Source: Desulfatibacillum alkenivorans DSM 16219 (GTDB lineage Bacteria > Desulfobacterota > Desulfobacteria > Desulfobacterales > Desulfatibacillaceae). From it: a stretch of 64,000 nt of DNA. The notes beneath the pieces are model-generated. The model saw only the letters and a list, made by a program, of their open reading frames with translations, searched no databases and was not told the origin of the DNA. Positions 53,590 to 61,917 of this stretch are shown in pieces; position 1 is the stretch's first letter, and each line of letters starts with the position of its first letter. The DNA is taken from assembly GCF_900142135.1 (NCBI RefSeq), contig NZ_FQZU01000003.1:232245-296244 (forward strand). Direction: 5' to 3'. Position numbers and translations under genes: made by a program.

Positions 53590-54093
53590 TCAGCCTTTTG
53601 TTTTGCCTGTTGTCTTGATTACGGCCAAAAGGCTGGAAAGCATGATGATTACCGAAGCAATGAAAAAACAAACGGAAACTTGCGGTTGAACCGTCTCATC
53701 CGGCAATGCAAAAATGCAGATCAGCCCAATCATTACGCCCCAAAATCCGAAGATGATGGGGTAGATCAGGACGATCCATTTCAAAGCCTTGTCCGAAGCG
53801 CCCTCCTTCAAGACAAAACCCACCGGAGGCGGCCCTCCTTCTTCCTCGGGCGCCAGCGAGTACTTCCGCAAGTTCACTCTGCCGAATACATACACCAGCA
53901 CGCTAAGCGGGAGGGAGCAGGCAAAGTATATGCCTGCGGCGGCCCAGGGCCGCACAGTGTGGTCGGGCAGTGCAAATATGCAGATTAATGCCGTAATAAA
54001 GCCGATAGCTGAAAACGCGATAACGGCCAAAGCCAGAAGCAGGCCGGGCAGCCATGTCATGACGCCTTTTTCCTGCGGAATATGCGGGCTCAT
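53590..54093 (-). CDS. Membrane protein with an internal repeat
   Basis: 167 residues and four membrane helices. Two copies of a ~30-residue unit are visible: LICIFALPDHTVRPWAA near 36-52 and LICIFALPDETVQPQVS near 122-138, each within a helix-loop-helix. The central hydrophilic linker (about 76-105) is Pro/Glu-rich. This looks like a gene-internal duplication of a two-helix hairpin. No family is recognised. It is 23 bp upstream of the methyltransferase and probably co-transcribed. Confidence 0.75.
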   Translation of the reverse strand: MSPHIPQEKGVMTWLPGLLLALAVIAFSAIGFITALICIFALPDHTVRPWAAAGIYFACSLPLSVLVYVFGRVNLRKYSLAPEEEGGPPPVGFVLKEGASDKALKWIVLIYPIIFGFWGVMIGLICIFALPDETVQPQVSVCFFIASVIIMLSSLLAVIKTTGKTKG

Positions 54094-54124
54094 TTCCCCT
54101 CCATGGGTTTTCCCGGATAAAAAA

Positions 54125-55291
54125 TCAGACGGGCAAAATCAAATCCTCCAGCCCGACAGGGCCGTCAGTCAAAGACTGGCAGCCATTATCCGTCACCAAA
54201 ACCGTGTCCGAATGCCGAAATCCCCCCAGGCCCTGGATGTAAATGCCCGGTTCGATGCTGATAACCATATTTTTTTCCAGGACGGCGTCGCTTCCCAGGG
54301 CGATCCAAGGGGGTTCGTGGCCTGTTATTCCGAATCCATGGCCGGTCCTGTGCAGAATGCAATCGCCGTACCCGGCGTCCTGCAGCACCTTCAAGACCGC
54401 CCGGTCCACATCTTCCGCCCTGACGCCCGGTTTTACCAGGTCATACGCCCGCGCCCGCGCCTCTTCCATGACTTTGAAAGGCGTCTTGGCTTCCTCGGGA
54501 ACGCTTCCAATAAAAAAGGTGCGTTCCAGTTCCGCGGAATATCCGTCTGCCTGAGCCGTCACTATGGTGACCTGGGGGCCGCCTTCCTCAAGGAGATCAA
54601 ACAGCCCCGGAACCGAATGAGGCTGAGCGGAAAGATTCTTGGGCCAAACCGCGCCGAGAAACTTGGAAACCAGCAGGTTCAGGCCGGGAACCTCCATGAC
54701 CACCTTGCCCATCATGTGCCGGGTCGCTTCGCTGAAGAAGGTCAATTCCATGGCTTCCGGCTTGCTAAGCTCAAAGATTTTCTTAAGCCCTTCGTCGCAA
54801 ACCTGCGCAGCATAGGCGATGCGTCCCACCTCGTAATCCGATTTTACGACCCGCGCTTCATCCACAAGGTCGATGACCGTCGCATGTCCGGGAGCGGCGT
54901 CTTTTAAGGCCAAAGAAAGGGAGGACTCCACGCCCACCTTGGCGTTTGTTGGAATCACCTCTTTCAATGCATCCTCAAACCCCTTGCCTGGGGGCGCGGG
55001 ATATTCGTAATAGGTTTTATAAACCACCTCCGGAATCACCCTGTCCTTGGCGTGGCTTAGCTCCAAACCCGGCAAAATCATGACCTGCGCACCGTCTGCG
55101 GCGATGATTAAAAAGAAAGGCCGTTCAAACGGGATGTACGAAAAATTGGTCAAATAATAGACATTGTCCGTATGCGCCGCCAGGTAATAATCCAGGCCGG
55201 CCTTTTTCATGCCCTTGCGAACCTTGGAAAGGCGCAGCAAAAGCTCCTCCTGCGTCGGGGACGCGGTTACCGGGGTGGTCATGTCAGCCAT
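54125..55291 (-). CDS. M24-fold protein lacking most metal ligands (creatinase-like)
   Basis: 388 residues: creatinase N-terminal domain (about 15-150) and pita-bread M24 domain (about 160-385). Of the five metal ligands of M24 peptidases, only the His (GHGFG) and one Glu (SIEPG) are kept. The Asp pair is replaced (TAQADGYSAELERT in place of D...GY.SD.TRT) and the final Glu is Ser (RHSDT). Creatinase, which acts without metal, shows similar changes, so a metal-free amidinohydrolase or ectoine-hydrolase-like reaction is more likely than prolyl peptidase. The upstream region is 218 bp. Confidence 0.82.
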   Translation of the reverse strand: MADMTTPVTASPTQEELLLRLSKVRKGMKKAGLDYYLAAHTDNVYYLTNFSYIPFERPFFLIIAADGAQVMILPGLELSHAKDRVIPEVVYKTYYEYPAPPGKGFEDALKEVIPTNAKVGVESSLSLALKDAAPGHATVIDLVDEARVVKSDYEVGRIAYAAQVCDEGLKKIFELSKPEAMELTFFSEATRHMMGKVVMEVPGLNLLVSKFLGAVWPKNLSAQPHSVPGLFDLLEEGGPQVTIVTAQADGYSAELERTFFIGSVPEEAKTPFKVMEEARARAYDLVKPGVRAEDVDRAVLKVLQDAGYGDCILHRTGHGFGITGHEPPWIALGSDAVLEKNMVISIEPGIYIQGLGGFRHSDTVLVTDNGCQSLTDGPVGLEDLILPV

Positions 55292-55444
55292 TACACATAC
55301 TCCTTATGTGTTAGGTTTGTATTTTAGCGTATAGCCTTCCCGACAATATACCAAATTTTGCGCTGAAAACATAAGTGAAAGTCAGGTCGGACAATTTGCA
55401 GCCCCGAAATCTTTTCTGAGAAGACTGAAAATTCCGGCGCCAAA

Positions 55445-55488
55445 CAAAAAAAGGCCCGTTCCCAATTGTGGGCGTCGAGCCTTTTTTC
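55445..55488 (-). terminator. Terminator of the ECF sigma operon
   Basis: On the minus strand AAAAAAGGC...GCCTTTTTT form a stem with two further G-C tracts inside, 20 bp after the Gly-rich protein's stop. The T-run follows in the direction of transcription. Confidence 0.85.
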
Positions 55489-55509
55489 AAGTTTGGAATG
55501 AGAAGGGGA

Positions 55510-56463
55510 TTACTTGCCTCCGCGTCCTCCGCCGGAACCTCCCCCGGAGCCGCCGCCCGAACCGCCGCCCGAGCCGCCGCCCGAACCGCCGCCCGAACCT
55601 CCCCCGGAGCCGCCGCCCGAACCGCCGCCGGAACCTCCCCCGGAGCCGCCGCCGTTACCGCCTCCATTGCCGGCGCCGCCGCTGGAGTCGCTTCCCCCGT
55701 AACCGCCGCGGCTGTGCCCGCCAAGACCGCTGCCGAGTCGGGCCGGGGCTATGCCTTCGGTAATGCCTTTGGCGTATTGCCGGCCAAGTTCTTCGGGTTG
55801 ATAGGTTCTGGCCTGCGTCATGAAGGACGTCCTCAGGTCTTTCATGTCGTCGGAGTCGTATCCTTTGGACAAAGCCTTGGACACCACATCCGCCGTGGTT
55901 TTGGAGGTGACGCCCACACGGCAAAGGTCCCTGGCCGTTTCAAAACTCTGTTCGCAAAGCTCGGGGTCCTGAATCCGGTCTCTTTGCTGCAACTGCCGGG
56001 CTACCCGGGTGCAATCCTCTTCATTCAGCCCGGCCGCCATGGCTTCATCAATGGTTTGGGCGACCTGATGGGTTCTGTCTCTCTGCTGCACAAGGTCTCC
56101 CGCCTGTTTGGAGGCGTAGGCCTGCCTGGACGCCACCCCTCCCATGGCCGATAATACGGAGTCGGCGGAAGCCTTTTTCGCCATGCCCTCCATGCCTTTC
56201 GCCATGACGGCCTCTCCGGAAAGCCCCTGCTGCTGGGCTTGCGCCACCATGTTCTGGGCTTTGACCATCTGCCTTTCCGAGAAGCGGTTTTGGGTCATTC
56301 TGGCGGTAAAATCCTCGGCGTCGTCTTGAGATATGCCCGCCTGCACCATGGCTCTCATGTTGTTGCTGACCGCCGTGGAGTATTGGGCGTCCTCATCTGC
56401 GGCCAATGCCGGAAAGGCGAAGACCGTCAAAAACACCAGCACTAAGGCTATTTTCTTTCTCAT
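55510..56463 (-). CDS. Secreted helical protein with a long Gly/Ser-rich tail
   Basis: 317 residues from the ATG at 56463 (GGAG 9 bases upstream; a longer frame lacks a signal). Signal peptide of ~21 residues (VFAFPALAADE). The middle (about 25-240) is helical, with motifs QAGISQDDAEDF and AMAAGLNEEDCTRVARQL that recur in related form. The last ~60 residues are almost wholly (GGGS)n, ending in arginine and lysine. The DNA of this tail is a 12-bp-type tandem repeat prone to length changes. It is last in the ECF cluster, so it is a likely effector of that system. Confidence 0.75.
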   Translation of the reverse strand: MRKKIALVLVFLTVFAFPALAADEDAQYSTAVSNNMRAMVQAGISQDDAEDFTARMTQNRFSERQMVKAQNMVAQAQQQGLSGEAVMAKGMEGMAKKASADSVLSAMGGVASRQAYASKQAGDLVQQRDRTHQVAQTIDEAMAAGLNEEDCTRVARQLQQRDRIQDPELCEQSFETARDLCRVGVTSKTTADVVSKALSKGYDSDDMKDLRTSFMTQARTYQPEELGRQYAKGITEGIAPARLGSGLGGHSRGGYGGSDSSGGAGNGGGNGGGSGGGSGGGSGGGSGGGSGGGSGGGSGGGSGGGSGGGSGGGRGGK

Positions 56464-56544
56464 TGAGTTATCTCCATGCGTTTTTTGGCTTTGTTCTTTA
56501 GGGCGCGCCGTTCTCATTCATTAAACGTGTAAATGAGGAAAAGG

Positions 56545-56877
56545 TTACTGGGCAGGGTCGAAAATGCATGTTTTTCCGCCGAAACCGTCCGGGCGCGACA
56601 GCAGGCACGGCGGTGTGAAAGCTTCGCCGTCCACCAGGTAGAAATATTCAAAGGTCCTGTGGGCCGGAACTTCCACGGACCATACTCCCTTTTTGCCTTT
56701 TTTCGCCCTGATGGGTTGGTAATTGGAACTTGAAGAAACCAATTCAACCTTTTGGGCTTTCGGAGCTTTTAAATAAAGGGTAGCCGCGCCTTCTTCCAGG
56801 AGCGTGTAGTGCGATTTTCCGGCGCATCCGGATAATATCAATATGAGCAATACGCCCGCCGGCAGGAGTTTTTTCAT
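56545..56877 (-). CDS. Lipoprotein with a glycogen-binding (CBM48-type) domain
   Basis: 110 residues: lipobox SGC near 18, then one E-set/AMPK-type carbohydrate-binding domain (about 30-110; ATLYLKAPKAQKVELVSSS, W in GVWSVEV, FEYFYLVDG, and DGFGGKTCIF at the end). The end motif matches the domain at the end of the anti-sigma protein encoded just upstream, which it overlaps by four bases. It probably presents a sugar-binding domain on the periplasmic side of a membrane. Confidence 0.8.
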   Translation of the reverse strand: MKKLLPAGVLLILILSGCAGKSHYTLLEEGAATLYLKAPKAQKVELVSSSSNYQPIRAKKGKKGVWSVEVPAHRTFEYFYLVDGEAFTPPCLLSRPDGFGGKTCIFDPAQ

Positions 56878-57464
56878 ATTTGCCTCGCCACGTTAAGAAT
56901 GGAATTCATGCCTCCGAACCCGTCGTGCTCTCTGGCCAGGATGGTCGGATCGGCAATAGGCTTGTTTTCGTCCGCTAAATAGCTGAATCGATGCTCTCCC
57001 GGAGGCAGAACCAGAACAGCCTCCCAATATCCGTTGTATCCGGCCCGTTCCATGGGAATGCTCTCCCAGCCGTTAAAACTGCCGGCGATGGAAACCTCCT
57101 GCGCCTCCGGCAAGTACAGCACAAAACGATGGGGCGTCCCCTCCGGCGGAGCTTCCCGCCGGTATAGCACGGCTGTGAACAGCGCCAATATCAGGCATGC
57201 GGCGGCCGCCAGGGCGCCCGCATACTTTAAGAACCTTTTGGGTTCCCCGGATTCTCTTTTAAAGGCAATCGGAAAGGCGTCGTCCTCCAAGCCGGGGGTA
57301 AGGCTGGCATGGGCGTCATCCAACAGAACTTCCTGCCTTACCAGCGCCATGGCTTCTTTGGAGTATTCAGGCTGGGTATTCAAGGCTTCCAGAAAGCGCA
57401 GCTTGTCTTTCAACGCCAGTTCGTCGTCTAAAAACTGGCTGATCAGTATATCATCCGGATTCAT
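56874..57464 (-). CDS. Anti-sigma factor with a periplasmic glycogen-binding (CBM48-type) domain
   Basis: 196 residues. A short cytosolic part (about 1-80, DDILISQFLDDELALKDKLRFLEAL as in anti-sigma N-termini, but without a zinc HxxxCxxC motif), one membrane helix (about 82-103), and a C-terminal carbohydrate-binding domain (about 112-196: VSIAGSFNGWESIPM, YWEAVLVLPPGEHRFSYLAD, DGFGGMNSIL). Its first ATG overlaps the sigma stop by four bases, so sigma and anti-sigma are coupled. Sugar binding outside could set sigma free. The arrangement supports an anti-sigma role; binding is not shown. Confidence 0.8.
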   Translation of the reverse strand: MNPDDILISQFLDDELALKDKLRFLEALNTQPEYSKEAMALVRQEVLLDDAHASLTPGLEDDAFPIAFKRESGEPKRFLKYAGALAAAACLILALFTAVLYRREAPPEGTPHRFVLYLPEAQEVSIAGSFNGWESIPMERAGYNGYWEAVLVLPPGEHRFSYLADENKPIADPTILAREHDGFGGMNSILNVARQI

Positions 57465-57931
57465 GTCACGTCCTCCAAGATCCGCCGAAGGCTCTTTCTT
57501 GCGCGATGCACGCGCACCTTAACGTTGGCTTCCGAAACGCCTGTCACTTGGGCGATTTCCCTGTAGGTCAGGGCTTTGGACGCCGCCAGGGCCAGCGCTT
57601 CTTTCTCATTGGCGGGCAGGCTCTGCATCGCCTGCAGTACGCGTTCGATCTCTTCCTTTTTCAAAAAATCGGTTTCCGGGTTTGCATTTGCTTCCAACTC
57701 CGGGGCCTCCCTGTCGTCCCACCGGGCCTGGTTGCGGTGATTGTCGTACACCAGGTTGCGCGCGATGGTAAAAACCAGGGGGCCGGGACGCTCTGTTTCG
57801 GCGTATCTTTCCAGGCACCGGGTAAAGCTCTCCTGGACAAGGTCCATGGAAAGATCTTTACATCCCGTCATACGCAATAAATACGCGAAAACCTTGCTCC
57901 GGTATTCTTTGTAAAAAGAGTCGAATTCCAT
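57461..57931 (-). CDS. ECF sigma factor
   Basis: 156 residues from the ATG at 57931 (a longer frame adds residues with no family match). Region 2 spans about 5-75 (FAYLLRMTGCKDLSMDLVQESFTRCL) and region 4 about 100-156 (LPANEKEALALAASKALTYREIAQVTGVSEANVKVRVHRARKSLRRIL). It lacks region 3 and 1.1 as ECF factors do. First gene of the four-gene unit with the glycogen-binding anti-sigma. Probably self-activated; I did not find its promoter. Confidence 0.9.
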   Translation of the reverse strand: MEFDSFYKEYRSKVFAYLLRMTGCKDLSMDLVQESFTRCLERYAETERPGPLVFTIARNLVYDNHRNQARWDDREAPELEANANPETDFLKKEEIERVLQAMQSLPANEKEALALAASKALTYREIAQVTGVSEANVKVRVHRARKSLRRILEDVT

Positions 57932-58325
57932 ACCAATGAATAAACGTTTCAAGGAACGAAAGGTTACAAAATGCGAATTACAATGTTGCAAATTCCTTAA
58001 GGCCCAAGGGCGTTCAAAAGAAAACATGCTCGATTTGCATTGACCATCTTAAGCAAAGGGGGCTGCTTGGGTCAAATTATTCAGGCTGTTAGCGGCGTGC
58101 GCACGAAGGCCAATCTCTTGACCTTACCTGTGCGACTTGGTATAAGTTTCGGGAACTTTGGAACAACCGGATCATGGATTGGGCCGCCGGTCTTGGGGAG
58201 AGACTGCAGGCGGCCATGAAAAGTGTTTGCAGAAGTGCTCGCCATCACGTTGATATCCTTGCCGGTTTTCTGCTTTCCGGGCGAAAATGCGCCATTCAAC
58301 AATCGCATCCCAAGAGGCTGGACGC
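57932..58325. other. 394-bp region between the divergent sigma operon and cyclase gene
   Basis: It must hold both promoters. On the plus strand, GGAAC occurs twice eight bases apart (58152-58156 and 58160-58164), as in ECF -35 boxes, facing the cyclase. No confident -10 partner was found. No gene or RNA was recognised. Confidence 0.4.
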
Positions 58326-60581
58326 ATGACACAATATTTGAAGCGTTTTATTGGGGTCAATCCGCTGACACTCACCCTTCTCACCATAATAATAGGATTG
58401 GCCGCCTACAGCTTTAAGCCGTCCTTCATGGAGTTCATGGAATTGAAAACGGTCGATCTGCGTTTTCAAGCCCGGGGAAAGATCGATCCCGGCCCGGAAG
58501 TGGTGCTTGCCGTCATCGACGAAAAAAGTTTGGAGGAGCAGGGCAAGTGGATCTGGCCCAGGAACAAGTTGGCTAAAATGATCGACCGGCTTTCCGACGA
58601 CGGCGCCGCAGTCATTGGCTTTGATATCGGTTTTTTGGAAGAGGACCAAAATAGCACGACCAATACGGTGGAACAGATAGAGCGGACCCTGCAAAGCAGA
58701 GGCCTTTCCGACGATGAGGTTATCGCCGAACTGGAAAGAATGAAGGTCTTGGGCGACCACGATAAAACGCTCGCCCAGTCCATTAAGAACTCAAAATCCC
58801 CCATTGTTCTGGGATACTTTTTTCAAAAAACTTCCGAGGGTCTCACCAATGTCACCCGTGAGGAGGTGATGGCCCATATCGACCAGACCAAAGGATCCAA
58901 ATACTCGCACGTGAAGTTCAGCGGCCAACAGGCCTTAAGGATCAAACTTCCGGACGCCTTTATGCCGCAGTCGAACATTCCTGAAATTTCAAACGTTACC
59001 CAGCATTCCGGTTATTTCAACATGACGCCGGACCAGGACGGCACCTTCCGGTGGCTGAACATGGTCATTGAATGCGAAGGGGGGTATTACGCACCCTTGT
59101 CGCTCCAAACCCTGGCAGCTTATGAAGGAGCAGACCTTTCCTTGAATATTGAGGAATTCGGCGTGTCCTCGGTCCAGTTGGGCGACAAAAAAATCCCCAC
59201 GGACGAGTCGGGCCGCTTTATGATCAACTATCGCGGCGGTGCAAAATCTTTTGAGCATATTCCCGTAACCGATATTATTGAAGGCAGGATTTCCGCCGGA
59301 ACGTTTAAGGATAAAATCGTCCTGGTTGGGGCCACCGCCATCGGCATCTTCGACCTTCGGGTGACTCCGTTCACCCAGCACAATTATCCGGGGCTGGAAA
59401 TTCACGCCAACGTGGTGGACAACATCCTCCGGGGCGATTATCTGCGCAGAACCAATTTATCCTTTTTTCTGGACGTGTTCACCATCATCATCGTGGCCAG
59501 CGTGCTTGGCTTTGCCATTCCGCGTTTTCCGGTTGTGCCCGGCCTTCTGACCGCCGTAGCCCTTACAGGCGGATATATCGGCTTATGCCTGTTCCTTTTT
59601 ACCCGGGGAACCATTCTGAACATGGTCTATCCTTTGAGCATCGTGGTGATCGCCTATGTGGCCATGACCGTGTACAAGTACCTCACGGAAGAAAAGGATA
59701 AACGGTTTATCAAGGACGCCTTTTCCACTTATCTGGCGCCCAGCGTGGTCAACCAGGTTATTAAGGACAGGGAAAGCCTGAAGCTGGGCGGCGAGCAGCG
59801 CGAAATTACGGCCTTTTTCTCCGACGTCCAGGGATTTACCTCCATTTCCGAAAAACTGACGGCCACCTCTCTGGTTGAACTGCTGAACATCTTCCTTTCC
59901 GAGATGACGGAAATCATCCTGGATAACGAAGGCACGGTGGACAAGTACGAGGGCGACGCCATCATCGCCTTTTTCGGCGCCCCCAACGTAATGCCGGACC
60001 ACGCCGCCAGGGCCGCCATCGCCTGTGTGGAAATGCAAAGGAAGCTGGTGGAGCTCCGGGAGCGCTTCGCCCAGGAAGGCAGGCCCATCCTGCACATGCG
60101 CATCGGCATGAACACCGGTCTGGCCGTCGTGGGCAACATGGGGTCGTCCAAACGTTTTGACTACACCATGATGGGCGACACCGTGAATATCGCCGCCCGC
60201 CTGGAAGGCGTCAACAAGGTTTACGGCACCTACACCATGATCAGCGAGTCCACTTACGAGCAATGCAAGGAATACGTTGTGGCCCGGGAACTGGACGCCG
60301 TCAACGTGGTGGGCAAGGCGGAGCCGGTTGTGATTTACGAGCTGCTCGGCCTCACGGGCGAAGTGGATAACCATATGGAACAAATGATTGAGCATTACGC
60401 CAATGGTTTGGCCGCTTATCGCCGGCGGCAATGGAAAGAGGCGGTGGGGCATTTTGACAAAGCCCTGGCCTTTGACCCGGGAGATCCCCCCAGCCTGACC
60501 ATGAAAAAACGCTGCATCGAATATTTCAAGACCCCGCCGGCCAAGGATTGGAACGGGGCCTACACCATGACCAGTAAATAA
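58326..60581 (+). CDS. CHASE2-domain adenylate/guanylate cyclase
   Basis: 751 residues from the ATG at 58326. A first membrane helix (about 12-32), an extracytoplasmic CHASE2 sensor domain (about 35-370), three further helices (about 378-455) and a class III cyclase domain (about 475-680). The metal-binding Asp residues are seen in TAFFSDVQGFTS and KYEGDAIIAFF, and MNTGLAVVGNMGS and YTMMGDTVNIAARLE are the usual later motifs. The tail has a TPR-like repeat (YRRRQWKEAVGHFDKALAFDPGD). It makes cAMP or cGMP in response to an outside cue; the kinase at 2044 has a matching receptor domain. Confidence 0.93.
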   Translation: MTQYLKRFIGVNPLTLTLLTIIIGLAAYSFKPSFMEFMELKTVDLRFQARGKIDPGPEVVLAVIDEKSLEEQGKWIWPRNKLAKMIDRLSDDGAAVIGFDIGFLEEDQNSTTNTVEQIERTLQSRGLSDDEVIAELERMKVLGDHDKTLAQSIKNSKSPIVLGYFFQKTSEGLTNVTREEVMAHIDQTKGSKYSHVKFSGQQALRIKLPDAFMPQSNIPEISNVTQHSGYFNMTPDQDGTFRWLNMVIECEGGYYAPLSLQTLAAYEGADLSLNIEEFGVSSVQLGDKKIPTDESGRFMINYRGGAKSFEHIPVTDIIEGRISAGTFKDKIVLVGATAIGIFDLRVTPFTQHNYPGLEIHANVVDNILRGDYLRRTNLSFFLDVFTIIIVASVLGFAIPRFPVVPGLLTAVALTGGYIGLCLFLFTRGTILNMVYPLSIVVIAYVAMTVYKYLTEEKDKRFIKDAFSTYLAPSVVNQVIKDRESLKLGGEQREITAFFSDVQGFTSISEKLTATSLVELLNIFLSEMTEIILDNEGTVDKYEGDAIIAFFGAPNVMPDHAARAAIACVEMQRKLVELRERFAQEGRPILHMRIGMNTGLAVVGNMGSSKRFDYTMMGDTVNIAARLEGVNKVYGTYTMISESTYEQCKEYVVARELDAVNVVGKAEPVVIYELLGLTGEVDNHMEQMIEHYANGLAAYRRRQWKEAVGHFDKALAFDPGDPPSLTMKKRCIEYFKTPPAKDWNGAYTMTSK

Positions 60582-60943
60582 TCCAGGCGGCGGAGCCAAT
60601 CCGCCGCGTTTGGCAAAAAAAGGCACATCCTGAAACCCGTTTTGCGACGGGTTTCGGCGTTTCGCCCCTGTGCACCCCGGTTTTCCCCATTTTAATGGCG
60701 GGAATGGGTTTAATGAGTATCGTCCGCCCTTCTCCCATCCATAACCTAAAAGCGGGTTATCCCTTGCATTTTGAGGGCGGCTAGGATTAACCTGAAAAAA
60801 GCAGGATTTTGGTTCTTCCAGGAAATGGAGCGGCGGCGGGTTTATAAGCGGTAACCCTGCGTTGTTCGTGGATGATTTTCTATCATTGTGGTATATTGCC
60901 GGAACTTGGAGGTATTCGAGATGAGCGTCCGGAGGAGGAGTGC
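60582..60943. other. Intergenic region after the cyclase gene
   Basis: A perfect 9-bp hairpin, GAAACCCGT with ACGGGTTTC (60632-60655, 6-base loop), lies 50 bp after the stop and is followed by only a short T-rich stretch; it may be a weak terminator. The rest holds the promoter of the LPP20-like gene, with GGAGGAGGAG as its ribosome site. Confidence 0.5.
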
Positions 60944-61873
60944 ATGAGATTTCAATGTACGGCTGTCAGGGTGGTTGTCCTGGCGCTTCTGGTCCTGGCG
61001 GGCGTCCTTACCGGCTCCGCCATAGCCAAGCCCTTTGAAGACGTGATCGAGCACGTGGGCTTGGAAGGGGTGATCAATTGGTCCCAGGGGTATATTGAAG
61101 CCAAAGGAACAGGCGTTCCTCCCGAAGAATACGAGAAGTTTTACGGCAAGCCCCAAGCGCGCTCCATGGCCATCAGGGGCGCTCAAATAGCCGCGTACGA
61201 CAATTTGTTGAAGACGGCCAGGTCGGTTCGCATTCAATCAACGAACATTGTGGACGACTCCATAGGCTCCAATGAAGAAATTCTGGATCAGGTAGTCAGC
61301 ATGGTCAGAGGCGCCAAGATGGTGCACAGGGAATACCTTTCCGACGGCACTGTAGAGGTATCATTGCGCATGCCTTTGTTGGGCGGGTTCACCCAATTGT
61401 TTCTTCCTTCGGAATACAGGACCGTGCCGGACGTTAAAGCGGTTTCGTCCAGCAGCAATCCCCAGGGCGCAGCCGCTCCGCCGGGCGCCGCCGAGGGGGC
61501 GGAAACCCCGGCGAAAGTCGATCCTGACTCCAGAATCTACACAGGCATGGTGGTGGACGCCCGGGGCCTTGGCTTGAATCCCTCCATGGCCCCGGTAATA
61601 TTGGACGAAGACGGCAAGGAAGTCTTTGGCAGCAATTACGTAAGCAGAGAGTTCGCCGTTCATCAAGGAATGGCCGGGTTCACCAAGGAAATGACTGTTG
61701 CGGAAAAGGACCGGCGCGTAGAGGGCCGGCCCCTGATCGTGAAAGGCGTGAAAATCGCCAATCCCGGGAAATCCGACATTATAATCAGCAAGGCGGATGC
61801 AGACCTCATCCGGGGGACGTCCGAGAATCTGTCCTTTTTAAAGCAGTGCCGGGTTGTGATCGTGTTGGACTGA
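60944..61873 (+). CDS. LPP20-like secreted protein
   Basis: 309 residues from the ATG at 60944. A signal peptide (about 8-28) and a domain with RSMAIRGAQIAAYDNLLKTARSVRI (about 60-120), the helix seen in LPP20/FlgT-N-like envelope proteins. A Pro/Ala spacer (about 170-195) separates it from a second domain (about 200-309) with GMVVDARGLGLNPSMAPVILDEDGKEVFG. The layout resembles proteins linked to outer-membrane or flagellar assembly, but no flagellar genes are here. It is 44 bp before the next lipoprotein. Confidence 0.78.
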   Translation: MRFQCTAVRVVVLALLVLAGVLTGSAIAKPFEDVIEHVGLEGVINWSQGYIEAKGTGVPPEEYEKFYGKPQARSMAIRGAQIAAYDNLLKTARSVRIQSTNIVDDSIGSNEEILDQVVSMVRGAKMVHREYLSDGTVEVSLRMPLLGGFTQLFLPSEYRTVPDVKAVSSSSNPQGAAAPPGAAEGAETPAKVDPDSRIYTGMVVDARGLGLNPSMAPVILDEDGKEVFGSNYVSREFAVHQGMAGFTKEMTVAEKDRRVEGRPLIVKGVKIANPGKSDIIISKADADLIRGTSENLSFLKQCRVVIVLD

Positions 61874-61917
61874 CGGTCAAGCCCGGAATTAGGATTGGAT
61901 GCTATTCAGGAGGCATT

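Noticed and set aside
55514..55702. Proline-rich frame opposite the (GGGS)n tail
   Set aside because: It is the mirror of the Gly/Ser repeat in another frame, with no start signal of its own.
58140..58200. ECF-type promoter for the cyclase gene
   Set aside because: Two GGAAC boxes are present but no fitting -10 element was found, so it is only noted under the intergenic region.
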